Origin: Alphaproteobacteria bacterium
GTDB taxonomy: Bacteria > Pseudomonadota > Alphaproteobacteria > Sphingomonadales > Emcibacteraceae
Reading direction: 5' to 3'
Assembly: GCA_002401545.1 (NCBI GenBank)
Contig: NVTJ01000015.1
Coordinates: 6,834-26,512 of the forward strand
DNA length: 19,679 bases
Shown here: positions 1 through 7,150 of the stretch, piece after piece
How the letters are laid out: each line of letters opens with the position of its first letter
How positions within the stretch are numbered: position 1 is the stretch's first letter
Program-made: the position numbers and the translations under genes
The notes under the pieces: generated by a model
What the model saw: the letters and a program-made list of their open reading frames with translations, nothing else
Databases searched by the model: none
Told to the model about the DNA's origin: nothing

Positions 1-732
1 CGCTTTCTGCGTTGGCCAACCACTTTCATCTACCGTCAGGCCGGTGGTATGAACCCGGTAGCCATCACCGGGCCGCGCCATGGGCGGCACGCCATCTGCA
101 TCTGCCCTATAGGGCTTATAATCTTCCGGCTTGCCCGTGGCCCATTTGCGAACCGTATTTTGATATTCCGTCACATCCGGCAGGTCAAAAGTTTCCACCA
201 GATGGCCGAGACTTTCATCAAACAGGACGATCACCGGAATACGCAGTCTTTCCGACAGGGCAAAGGCGCGGGCCGTCTGCTCATAAATTTCTTCCACCGA
301 CCCCGGAGTCAGGGCTATCACCGGATGATCGCCGTGAGTGCCCCAGCGGGCCTGCATCAGATCACCCTGTGCCGGGCGGGTCGGCATACCGGTGGACGGG
401 CCACCCCGCATGACATTAATGATAACGCAGGGAATTTCCGCCCCCATGCCATAGCCGATATTTTCCTGTTTCAGGGAAAAACCCGGCCCGCTGGTGGCGG
501 TCATGGCCTTCACCCCGCCCATGCTTGCGCCAAGGGTTGCGGCAATGGAGGCTATTTCATCTTCCATCTGAAGAAAAACGCCGCCCACTTTGGGCAATTC
601 CCTGGCCAGCCTTTCGGCAATCTCGGACGACGGCGTAATGGGGTAGCCGGCATAAAAACGGCATCCCGCCGCCACGGCCCCAAGGGCACAGGCATGATTG
701 CCCTGAATATTCACAGTTGTCTGGGCTGTCAT
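1..732 (-). CDS. 2-oxoacid:ferredoxin oxidoreductase alpha subunit, KorA-like (partial, C-terminus beyond left edge)
   Basis: Only the first 244 codons lie in the window; the frame is open to base 1. The translation starts MTAQTTVNIQGNHA and shows the pyrimidine-domain signatures of the alpha subunit of 2-oxoacid:acceptor oxidoreductases: AGYPITPSSE near residue 28, TSGPGFSLKQENIG near 79, and RGGPSTGMPTRPAQGDLMQA near 110. In the family this subunit pairs with a TPP-binding beta subunit (KorB type) to oxidise 2-oxoacids to acyl-CoA with ferredoxin as acceptor. The start ATG overlaps the stop of the upstream gamma/ferredoxin-type gene by ATGA, and AGGAGG lies 7 nt upstream (plus-strand 741-746), so the two are probably translationally coupled. 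A korB-type gene would be expected just outside the window. The exact 2-oxoacid cannot be read from the sequence. Confidence 0.87.
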   Translation of the reverse strand, partial: MTAQTTVNIQGNHACALGAVAAGCRFYAGYPITPSSEIAERLARELPKVGGVFLQMEDEIASIAATLGASMGGVKAMTATSGPGFSLKQENIGYGMGAEIPCVIINVMRGGPSTGMPTRPAQGDLMQARWGTHGDHPVIALTPGSVEEIYEQTARAFALSERLRIPVIVLFDESLGHLVETFDLPDVTEYQNTVRKWATGKPEDYKPYRADADGVPPMARPGDGYRVHTTGLTVDESGWPTQKA

Positions 733-1634
733 GCTACGGCCTCCTGAGGTATGGGATTGAGTGATATGGCAAAATCGGGACAAAGCCATTCACAGATATG
801 GCAGCCGGTGCATTTTTCCGGCTCCGCCAGTTCTACCACCTGATCCTTATTGAGGATCAGACAGCGTTCCGGGCACATTTTGACACAGATGTCACAGCCC
901 TTGCACCATTCTTCGGTGATTTCAAGACTGGTACGAACGGGATTGACTTCGGGCTGAACGAGGGGAACAAAGGCCGCCCCCGCCACGGGATCCCCCTTGC
1001 GGGAACTGTCAATCCATTGTTGCCCCTGATCAAAGACCGCAAGGTTCACGTCAACGGTTTTCGGCGGCACCATCTGGGAAATGACTTTTTTCCATTCCGA
1101 TACCGGAAAGGTCAATGTGGTGGACAGCGCCCCCAGCAATAATGTATTGGCCGCCCGTTCGTTACCGGCTCTGGTGGCCATTTCCGTGGCATCCAGCGCG
1201 TAAGCCTCAGCGACTTTTTCCCGTACATCATCAGGTGTGTCTCTGGAATAGCCAATATCCGCGCCGAGTATGCGCGAACGACAGGCAAAGGGTGGCACGA
1301 TGCGCTTGGTATCGGCAATGAAAACCCCGGTATCCGGGCGCAGGTAGCTCATCCAGCGCAGGCCTTCCGCCCATTCAAGGGCAATCAGCACATCGGCTTT
1401 GCCCATGGGAATGGTGGGCGACCAGACCTGGGCGCCAAAACGCACATGGCTGAACACCACGCCGCCGCGCTTGGCCATACCGTGAACCTCACTCTGTTTC
1501 ACCTGATAGCCCAGATTCTGGCAGATTTGCGCCAGCACCTTGGATACCATGATAACCCCCTGACCGCCAACGCCGACGATCAGGACGTTGATCGGTTCTT
1601 TCCTGTGCTTTGTATCCAGTATTGCCATGGTCAT
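729..1634 (-). CDS. Indolepyruvate/2-oxoacid oxidoreductase beta (gamma-type) subunit fused to a 2[4Fe-4S] ferredoxin domain
   Basis: The 301-residue protein begins with a POR gamma/IorB-type domain: the Rossmann-like motif GVGGQGVIMVSKVLA sits at residues 21-35 and the family motif EVHGMAKRGG at 49-58. A bacterial ferredoxin domain follows at about 240-292, with two CxxCxxCxxxC clusters (Cys244/247/250/254 and Cys275/278/281/285). Ordinary IorB proteins are about 200 residues and lack this domain, so the protein may carry its own electron relay. It overlaps the stop of the iorA-like gene by ATGA and overlaps the KorA-like gene by 4 nt. GGAGG lies 3 nt before this ATG and 9 nt before a second ATG at 1628, so a start two codons later (MAILDTKH) is possible. 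The family assignment is firm; the substrate is inferred only from family names. Confidence 0.87.
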   Translation of the reverse strand: MTMAILDTKHRKEPINVLIVGVGGQGVIMVSKVLAQICQNLGYQVKQSEVHGMAKRGGVVFSHVRFGAQVWSPTIPMGKADVLIALEWAEGLRWMSYLRPDTGVFIADTKRIVPPFACRSRILGADIGYSRDTPDDVREKVAEAYALDATEMATRAGNERAANTLLLGALSTTLTFPVSEWKKVISQMVPPKTVDVNLAVFDQGQQWIDSSRKGDPVAGAAFVPLVQPEVNPVRTSLEITEEWCKGCDICVKMCPERCLILNKDQVVELAEPEKCTGCHICEWLCPDFAISLNPIPQEAVA

Positions 1635-3487
1635 GAACCTCCGCAGGGTTTGGCTTTGGCCGCTTTTTGGTCCAGAACCAGCGTTGGCTGGATGGCCCCG
1701 GTCGGGCAGAACTGGGCGCAGACAGAGCAGCCAATGCAGGCGGTCGGGTCAATCTTGACCACATGACGGCCCTCATACCATTCATCGCTCCAGATCAAGG
1801 CCGGACAGCCCAGATTCATACAGCCCTGACAGGCATTGCAATCCTTGGCATCCACGCTCATGGTCGGGCCTTTGATCTTGACCGGGTCCAGCACACAGGG
1901 CCGGTCGGCGATTAACACCGATACCCCCCGGTAAGCAATGGATTCGCGCATGGTCTGCATCATGCTTGCCGCATCATAGCTGTCCACCCGTTCAATCCAT
2001 TCAACGCCGCAAGCCCGGATCATGGCCTCAAAATCTATCTCATGGGTCGCCTCACCACGCAATGTCTTGCCGGTACCGGGATTTTCCTGACCCCCGGTCA
2101 TGGCGGTAATATGGTTATCCAGCAGAATAACCGTGATATTGGCCTTGTTATAGACCGCATCAATCAGCGGCGGAATGCCCGAATGAATGAAGGTACTGTC
2201 GCCGATGGTGGCCACAATGGGTTTGGTTTCCGTCCCCGCCAGATACATGCCCGCCGCATTGGCAATGCTCGACCCCATGGCAACGGTTGTATCAATGGCC
2301 GTCAGGGGGTCCCCCACCGCCAGCGTATAACAGCCAATGTCCCCGGCCACCCGAACATCAAGGCTGCGGATAGCCGTATAGCTCATGGCATGGGGACAGC
2401 CGGCGCAGAGTACTGGTGGTCTGATCAATGGCTCAAACTGTGGGCCGAGGGCATTTTCCACTGGTTCCAGCACACCGGCCTGTTCAAAACTGAGGCGGAC
2501 CTGTTCCGGTGACAGCTCGCCGATGCGCGGGAAGAATTCCTTGCCTTCCACTTTCAGGCCCCAGGTCTTGATCTCATTCTCAATCACCGGTTCCAGCTCC
2601 TCAACCACGATCACCCGGTCATGTTTGGCGCAGAAATCCTGTATCAGTTTTTTCGGCAGCGGAAAGGACAGGCCAAGCTTCAGGACGCTGGCGTCCGGGA
2701 GATTTTCCTTCACATAGGCATAGCTCATACTACTGGTGATGATGCCGATTTTGGAAGATCCCAGCTCAAGACGGTTCAGGTCCGATGTTTCCAGATATTC
2801 CGCCAGTCTTTCCAGACGCTCAATCACTTTTGGGTGCCGGGCGCGGGCATGGCCGGGCACCATGACATTCTTGGTCACATCCGCATTAAAACCAAGGTCT
2901 TTTGGGGTCACCCGTTCGCTGACCAATACGGGGCTGCGGGTATGGGAAATACGGGTGGTGCTGCGGACCATGACCGGCGTATCAAAACGCTCACTAAGGT
3001 CAAAGGCGATTTTGGTATAGTCCAGCGCCTCCTGAGCGTCTGACGGTTCCATTACCGGAATCTGGGCAAAACGTCCGAATATGCGGCTGTCCTGCTCATT
3101 CTGGGACGAGTGAATGCCCGGATCATCACAGACGATCAGCACCAGACCGCCATGAACCCCGATATAAGAAAAAGACATCAGGGCATCGGAGGCCACATTC
3201 AGCCCCACATGCTTCATCATGCTAATGGCCCGGACCCCGGAAAATGATGCGCCAATGGCCACATCCAGTGCCACCTTTTCATTGGTCGACCACTGGGCAT
3301 GAACATCACCCACCGGATAACGGGCCATATTTTCCATGATTTCCGTACTCGGCGTGCCGGGATAAGCGGCGGCAACCTTGACCCCGGCCTCCCACGCGCC
3401 GCGCGCTATGGCTTCATTGCCGGTCATCTGGTGGGTTATGCCTGTCTTGATTGCGGTAGGTGAAGCCTGTTCAGCGATGGCAGTCAT
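1631..3487 (-). CDS. iorA: Indolepyruvate ferredoxin oxidoreductase alpha subunit (IorA-like, TPP- and Fe-S-binding)
   Basis: A 618-residue protein with the IorA layout. The N-terminal pyrimidine domain carries TGNEAIARGAWEAGV and AAAYPGTPSTE. A TPP-binding domain follows, with LCAGCPHA near residues 360-367 and the GDS...N thiamine diphosphate motif from about 429 (GDSTFIHSG) to Asn458. The C-terminal ferredoxin domain has clusters at Cys550/553/556/561 and Cys584/587/590/594. The first cluster has a slightly widened last gap (CNACQGCMNLGC). In the family, IorA with IorB converts aryl pyruvates to arylacetyl-CoA and reduces ferredoxin, in the cytoplasm and under low oxygen. I chose the ATG at 3487 because AGGAG lies 6 nt upstream; the frame also opens at 3514 (nine residues longer), but that ATG has no ribosome site. 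It is the first gene of a three-gene overlapping operon. Confidence 0.87.
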   Translation of the reverse strand: MTAIAEQASPTAIKTGITHQMTGNEAIARGAWEAGVKVAAAYPGTPSTEIMENMARYPVGDVHAQWSTNEKVALDVAIGASFSGVRAISMMKHVGLNVASDALMSFSYIGVHGGLVLIVCDDPGIHSSQNEQDSRIFGRFAQIPVMEPSDAQEALDYTKIAFDLSERFDTPVMVRSTTRISHTRSPVLVSERVTPKDLGFNADVTKNVMVPGHARARHPKVIERLERLAEYLETSDLNRLELGSSKIGIITSSMSYAYVKENLPDASVLKLGLSFPLPKKLIQDFCAKHDRVIVVEELEPVIENEIKTWGLKVEGKEFFPRIGELSPEQVRLSFEQAGVLEPVENALGPQFEPLIRPPVLCAGCPHAMSYTAIRSLDVRVAGDIGCYTLAVGDPLTAIDTTVAMGSSIANAAGMYLAGTETKPIVATIGDSTFIHSGIPPLIDAVYNKANITVILLDNHITAMTGGQENPGTGKTLRGEATHEIDFEAMIRACGVEWIERVDSYDAASMMQTMRESIAYRGVSVLIADRPCVLDPVKIKGPTMSVDAKDCNACQGCMNLGCPALIWSDEWYEGRHVVKIDPTACIGCSVCAQFCPTGAIQPTLVLDQKAAKAKPCGGS

Positions 3488-3493
3488 GCCCAT

Positions 3494-3498
3494 CTCCT
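3494..3498 (-). promoter_or_regulatory. Ribosome binding site that sets the iorA start
   Basis: On the minus strand AGGAG stands 6 nt before the ATG at 3487. It lies inside the coding frame that would begin at the upstream ATG (3514) and is directly adjacent to a GTG-free in-frame ATG at 3493. This spacing favours the 3487 start over the two upstream candidates. Confidence 0.6.
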
Positions 3499-3505
3499 GT
3501 CTGTA

Positions 3506-3546
3506 ATGATACATTAATTTATGTAAATCCTAATAAAATGTATCAT
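3506..3546. promoter_or_regulatory. 10-bp perfect inverted repeat over the probable iorA promoter (candidate operator)
   Basis: ATGATACATT at 3506-3515 is the exact reverse complement of AATGTATCAT at 3537-3546, with a 21-bp AT-rich spacer. On the minus strand a TATGAT -10-like hexamer (3542-3547) overlaps the distal arm, placing a start of transcription near 3535 and the proximal arm in the leader before iorA. The -35 region is poor (TTGCTT, 15-bp spacing). Two arms 31 bp centre to centre, about three helical turns, suit a dimeric repressor touching both sites. No regulator is encoded in the window and I cannot name the family. Confidence 0.45.
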
Positions 3547-3547
3547 A

Positions 3548-3757
3548 TTTATAGATTTTAGCAAGCAAAAAACATCGGATTAGCCTTAAAATAAGGAAGA
3601 AAAAATCTTTAAGTCGGGCAAACAAGAAAGAAAATTCCCCGAACGATCGGTTAACTAATTGTTTTTTCACGACTTTACTAAATCAGGACCCACCCCGAAG
3701 AAATATTCTTTTATGTCTAGAACATCAGCAAAAACAAGTCATTACACATGTTACGCT
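3548..3757. other. AT-rich intergenic stretch between the divergent iorA and ubiT promoters
   Basis: This is the middle of the 351-bp divergent region. I see no open frame of plausible coding quality, no tRNA-like fold and no strong terminator. It is rich in A and T runs, which would suit a bendable promoter upstream region. Nothing specific can be assigned. Confidence 0.5.
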
Positions 3758-3806
3758 TTGATATGAATCAATCTTGATGCCCGATGAATCGGCTATAAAG
3801 TGATGA
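3758..3806 (+). promoter_or_regulatory. Class II FNR/Anr-type promoter of ubiTUV
   Basis: The sequence TTGATATGAATCAA at 3758-3771 is a perfect FNR/Anr box (TTGAT-N4-ATCAA). Its centre lies between 3764 and 3765. TATAAA at 3794-3799 occupies exactly -12 to -7 if the box is centred at -41.5, giving a predicted start of transcription at about 3806. That is the geometry of class II FNR activation in well-studied proteobacteria. A third half-site TTGAT follows at 3774-3778, and a CCGAT-GA-ATCGG inverted repeat (3781-3792) fills the gap before the -10. The promoter explains why translation should start at 3839 and not at the GTG (3800) or ATG (3803) lying before the predicted transcript start. Confidence 0.8.
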
Positions 3807-3838
3807 TATCAAGGATAATAGAGAGAAACCGCCGACTC

Positions 3839-4537
3839 ATGTTCCCCAATCCCGAAAAGCCGCCGGCCAATGAAAAATTTTCACCCCTGCTTCTGGCCGG
3901 CATAATAACCCGGTCTTTGCCTGTGGCACCGCTTAACCGCCTGTTGCGGCATATGGCCCGTAAAATACAGAATAATCATCCGGCCATTATGGCAAGGCTG
4001 CGCCCCCTTACGGGGAGGCAATTTCTCATATGCCCCACCGACCTTCCCCATGACATACGCCTGATCATCGGCGAGGGCCATGTGGACTGCATGATAGAAG
4101 ATGAGTTTATGGGTCCGGCGGATGTGGTAATCCGTGGTCCCTTTATGTCCCTGATGGATATGATGGACGGCAGAGTGGACGGGGACGCGCTGTTTTTCTC
4201 CCGCCGCCTCAGCGTGGAAGGAGATATGGAAGCCCTGCTGACCCTGCGCAATGCTCTGGACAGCGAAGATATTGACCTGCGGGCGGAAATTTTGAGCAGC
4301 TTTGGCCCGTTGAGGCGTCCGGCAACGGCTCTTTTAAAAATTGGCCAGCATCTGTTCCAAAGCCTGTCCCGTGATATGAGCAGCCTCAGCCAGGCGATGA
4401 CCAAACCCCTGGCGGACCGCTGTGACGGCCTTGAACAGGAAAATCAGGGGCTTCGGGATAGCGTGGTGCGTCTGGACAGGATGCTCACCAAAACCCAAAA
4501 CCGGCTGCAAAGCCTGACCCGAAAGAAGACCATATGA
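3839..4537 (+). CDS. ubiT: UbiT, SCP2-domain accessory factor of O2-independent ubiquinone biosynthesis
   Basis: A 232-residue protein with an SCP2 lipid-binding domain. The stretch DALFFSRRLSVEGD (about residues 116-129) followed by an acidic NALDSEDID segment is the recognisable core of the UbiT/YhbT family. UbiT works with UbiU and UbiV to make ubiquinone without O2 and is thought to bind the hydrophobic intermediates. E. coli UbiT has about 174 residues; this one has an extra C-terminal tail of roughly 55 residues that looks like a coiled coil (about 194-227, with the heptad-like stretch LEQENQGLRDSVVRLDRM). The start at 3839 lies downstream of the predicted transcript start; the longer frame opening with GTG at 3800 would begin before it. 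The ribosome site is weak (GAGAGA at 3821). It shares ATGA with ubiU. Confidence 0.85.
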   Translation: MFPNPEKPPANEKFSPLLLAGIITRSLPVAPLNRLLRHMARKIQNNHPAIMARLRPLTGRQFLICPTDLPHDIRLIIGEGHVDCMIEDEFMGPADVVIRGPFMSLMDMMDGRVDGDALFFSRRLSVEGDMEALLTLRNALDSEDIDLRAEILSSFGPLRRPATALLKIGQHLFQSLSRDMSSLSQAMTKPLADRCDGLEQENQGLRDSVVRLDRMLTKTQNRLQSLTRKKTI

Positions 4538-5517
4538 CAAAGTTGGAACTGGTATGTCCCGCTGGCACCCCGGCGGCCCTGCGGGTGGCGGTGGATGCGG
4601 GGGCCGATGCGGTTTACATGGGTTTTCGCGATGAAACCAATGCGCGGAATTTTCCCGGTCTGAATTTCTCCGTCGATGAGCTGGCCGAAGCGTTGGATTA
4701 TGCCCATGCGGCGGGCGCAAAAGTCCTGCTGGCGGTCAATACCTATGCCACGGCGGGCCATAGCGAACCATGGACAAGAGCGGTGGATAATGCGGCAAGA
4801 TTAAAGGTCGATGCCATCATCATGGCCGATATTGGCCTGCTGGAATATGCCCGGTCATCACATCCCGGCCTGCGACTGCATCTGTCGGTTCAGGCCTCGG
4901 CCTCCAATACTGTCGCCATCAATCATTACGTGAAGGAATTTGGCATCCGGCGGGTGGTGCTGCCCCGGGTGCTCACGGTCCCTGAAATTCGCGCCATCAA
5001 CAGCAGGATTGATATCAAGACCGAGGTTTTTGCCTTTGGCGGCATGTGTCCCATGGCCGAGGGCCGCTGCAGCCTGTCCTCCTATATCACCGGAAAATCG
5101 CCCAATATGAACGGGGTATGTTCCCCGGCGAGCCATGTGACATATATCCAGCAGGGTCAGAATCTCAAGACCAATCTGGCCGGATTCACCATTAATAAAT
5201 TCGGGCCAAATGAACAGGCGGGCTATCCGACCCTGTGCAAGGGACGCTTTACTGCAAATGATGAAACCGGCTATCTGTTTGAGGAACCAACCAGCCTGAA
5301 TGTGACGGGCATCTTGCTGGAGCTGATGGAAGCCGGGGTCAGCGCCCTGAAAATCGAAGGCCGTCAACGCAGCAAGGCATACGTACGCGAAGTCGTACAA
5401 AATTTTCGCGTTGCCATTGATGCCGCAGCGCGGGGCGAACGCATGGTAATAGAAATGGATAACCTGTCCGAAGGCGGGCAGCATACCACCGGTGCCTATA
5501 GCAGGAAATGGATGTGA
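4534..5517 (+). CDS. ubiU: UbiU, U32-family Fe-S protein of O2-independent ubiquinone hydroxylation
   Basis: A 327-residue peptidase-U32-family protein. It starts with the family pattern LELVCPAGTPAALRVAVDAG and the GADAVYMG motif. Cys172, Cys179, Cys196 and Cys235 have spacings 7, 17 and 39, the same as the four [4Fe-4S] cysteines that I recall for E. coli UbiU (169/176/193/232). With UbiV it forms a heterodimer needed for the O2-independent hydroxylation steps of ubiquinone synthesis, in the cytoplasm. Despite the family name no protease role is expected. The order ubiT-ubiU-ubiV, with ATGA overlap at the front and a one-base TGATG overlap at the end, indicates translational coupling. The FNR-type promoter before ubiT fits anaerobic expression. 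Confidence 0.93.
   Translation: MTKLELVCPAGTPAALRVAVDAGADAVYMGFRDETNARNFPGLNFSVDELAEALDYAHAAGAKVLLAVNTYATAGHSEPWTRAVDNAARLKVDAIIMADIGLLEYARSSHPGLRLHLSVQASASNTVAINHYVKEFGIRRVVLPRVLTVPEIRAINSRIDIKTEVFAFGGMCPMAEGRCSLSSYITGKSPNMNGVCSPASHVTYIQQGQNLKTNLAGFTINKFGPNEQAGYPTLCKGRFTANDETGYLFEEPTSLNVTGILLELMEAGVSALKIEGRQRSKAYVREVVQNFRVAIDAAARGERMVIEMDNLSEGGQHTTGAYSRKWM
5503..5507 (+). promoter_or_regulatory. Ribosome binding site that sets the ubiV start
   Basis: AGGAA inside the end of ubiU stands 9 nt before the ATG at 5517 and has no gap to the in-frame ATG at 5508. It therefore supports the shorter UbiV. Confidence 0.5.
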
Positions 5518-6413
5518 TGAATAAATCTAAACTCTCCCTCGGCCCGTTACTCTTCAACTGGAGCAATGATAAAATCCGTGATTTTTATTTTAGCGTAGCC
5601 GATGAAGCTCCGGTGGATCATGTGTATCTCGGTGAAGTGGTCTGCGCCAAACGGATCGCAGGCAAAGATTACCTGCCGGAGGTGATAACAAGGCTGGAAA
5701 AAGCCGGCAAGAAGATCATTCTGTCCGGGATGATTCTGGTACTGGACGGGCGGGATATGAAAACCGTGCAGGATATGGCCTCCATGGCGGGGGATTATCT
5801 GGTGGAAGCCAATGACATGTCTGCGGCAAGCCTGCTGCGCGGACAGGACCATGCCATCGGACCCTTCATCAATATCTATAATGAAGCCAGCCTGAAATAT
5901 TATGAGGACGGGGGCGCCAGTCGTATTTCCCTGGCCCCGGAACTGCCGGCATCGTCCCTGCGCGCCCTGGCAAAGGTTGCCACATCGGAGCTGGAGGTAC
6001 AGATATTTGGCCGGATGCCGCTGGCCATTTCGGCCCGCTGTTACCATGCCCGCGCCCATAAACTTCATAAGGACGGCTGTCAGTATGTTTGCGAACGCGA
6101 CCCGGACGGCCTGACGGTGGACACCATGGACGGACAGCCGTTCCTTGCCATCAACGGCCTGCAAACCCTGTCTTACAGCTACGCTAACCTGATGGCGGAA
6201 CTGCCGGAGCTGTCAAAAATGGGGATTAACCATTTTCGCCTGTCGCCCCATGATGTGGATATGGTGAAGGTCAGCCGCATATACCGCGACCGCCTTGACG
6301 GGAAAATCAATCTGGAAGAGGCAAATGACATATTGCAGGCGGAAATGTTTGCACTCGAATTCTCCAACGGCTATTATCACAATATGGCCGGACTGAAACA
6401 GGTCGGCACATAA
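5517..6413 (+). CDS. ubiV: UbiV, U32-family Fe-S partner of UbiU
   Basis: A 298-residue U32-family protein opening with LSLGPLLFNWSNDKIRDFY. Four cysteines, Cys43 (GEVVCAKR), Cys175 (ARCYHAR), Cys188 and Cys192 (DGCQYVCERD), have the spacing of the [4Fe-4S] ligands in E. coli UbiV as I recall them (39/180/193/197; the 13 and 4 spacings match exactly). UbiV pairs with UbiU in O2-independent ubiquinone synthesis. The frame also offers an ATG at 5508, but AGGAA at 5503-5507 sits 9 nt before the ATG at 5517 and directly against 5508, so 5517 is preferred; it overlaps the ubiU stop by one base. A carbonic anhydrase gene follows after 27 nt on the same strand. Confidence 0.93.
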   Translation: MNKSKLSLGPLLFNWSNDKIRDFYFSVADEAPVDHVYLGEVVCAKRIAGKDYLPEVITRLEKAGKKIILSGMILVLDGRDMKTVQDMASMAGDYLVEANDMSAASLLRGQDHAIGPFINIYNEASLKYYEDGGASRISLAPELPASSLRALAKVATSELEVQIFGRMPLAISARCYHARAHKLHKDGCQYVCERDPDGLTVDTMDGQPFLAINGLQTLSYSYANLMAELPELSKMGINHFRLSPHDVDMVKVSRIYRDRLDGKINLEEANDILQAEMFALEFSNGYYHNMAGLKQVGT

Positions 6414-6440
6414 TGAAATAAAAAACAGGGCAGAGGCCAT

Positions 6441-7085
6441 ATGGATTCTTACACAAAACTCCTTGATGGCTATGCCAGATTTCGCGGACAGTATCTGAGC
6501 GAAGAAAATACCCCGTGGCGTAACTGGGCCAAGGATGGTCAAAGCCCCAAAATAATGATCATTGCCTGTAGTGACAGCAGGGTCAATCCGGTAATCATCA
6601 CAAATTCAGGCCTTGGCGAGATATTCATCGTCAATAATGTGGCCAATCTGGTCCCGCCCTATAAACAGGACGCCGAAACCTATCACGGCACCAGTGCAGC
6701 CATCGAATTTGCCGTCACCCAGTTGAAGGTCGAACATATCATCATCATGGCCCACAGCGGTTGCGGTGGCATCCGGGCATTATTGACCGATGATCAACCC
6801 AATTCAGATAAAGATTTCAGTTTTATCCGGCCGTGGATGAAAATTGTCGACAAGGCCGCTGAATTCACCACGACGGAAAAATCCACCATGAACCTTGAGG
6901 CCCTCGCCAGCGTTTGCGAACGGCGCGCCAGCCTGATTTCCCTCAATAACCTGATGGGTTTCCCGTGGGTTCATGAGGCTCTGCTGGAAAAAAAACTACA
7001 GGTCCACGCCTGGCATTTCGACATCGGCAGCGGCATCCTGCAGGCCTATAATGAGAACACGGAACAGTTCGAGGAATTGATTTAG
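6441..7085 (+). CDS. Beta-class carbonic anhydrase
   Basis: A 214-residue zinc enzyme that interconverts CO2 and bicarbonate. It carries both beta-class signatures: IACSDSRVNP with Cys43, Asp45 and Arg47, and MAHSGCGG with His105 and Cys108. The three zinc ligands Cys43, His105, Cys108 and the Asp45-Arg47 dyad are all present. VNNVANLVPPY near residue 64 is also typical of the family. The length is normal. AGAGG precedes the ATG at suitable distance. It starts 27 nt after ubiV with no visible terminator or promoter between, so it is probably the last gene of the ubiTUV transcript and thus under FNR control. There is no signal peptide, so it should be cytoplasmic. The next gene is convergent. 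Confidence 0.95.
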   Translation: MDSYTKLLDGYARFRGQYLSEENTPWRNWAKDGQSPKIMIIACSDSRVNPVIITNSGLGEIFIVNNVANLVPPYKQDAETYHGTSAAIEFAVTQLKVEHIIIMAHSGCGGIRALLTDDQPNSDKDFSFIRPWMKIVDKAAEFTTTEKSTMNLEALASVCERRASLISLNNLMGFPWVHEALLEKKLQVHAWHFDIGSGILQAYNENTEQFEELI

Positions 7086-7150
7086 CGGAAGAACAAAATT
7101 GATTCCTACAATTGCTTAGAAATTAAATCCTCCATTAACCAATAACATGA

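Noticed and set aside
49..747. 232-codon open frame on the plus strand at the left edge
   Set aside because: It is antisense to the KorA-like gene, whose motifs are unambiguous on the minus strand. No independent support was found.
3800..3838. Upstream GTG (3800) or ATG (3803) as the ubiT start
   Set aside because: Both lie before the transcript start predicted from the FNR box and -10, and the added residues do not resemble UbiT. The ATG at 3839 is preferred.
4534..6413. UbiU and UbiV as collagenase-type U32 proteases
   Set aside because: The four-cysteine patterns and the ubiT-ubiU-ubiV order identify them as the Fe-S ubiquinone proteins. The U32 name is historical.
7092..7115. Hairpin AATTG-N7-CAATT between the carbonic anhydrase and PIN-like genes as a terminator
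   Set aside because: The stem has only 5 weak pairs, no GC core and a poor T tract on either strand.
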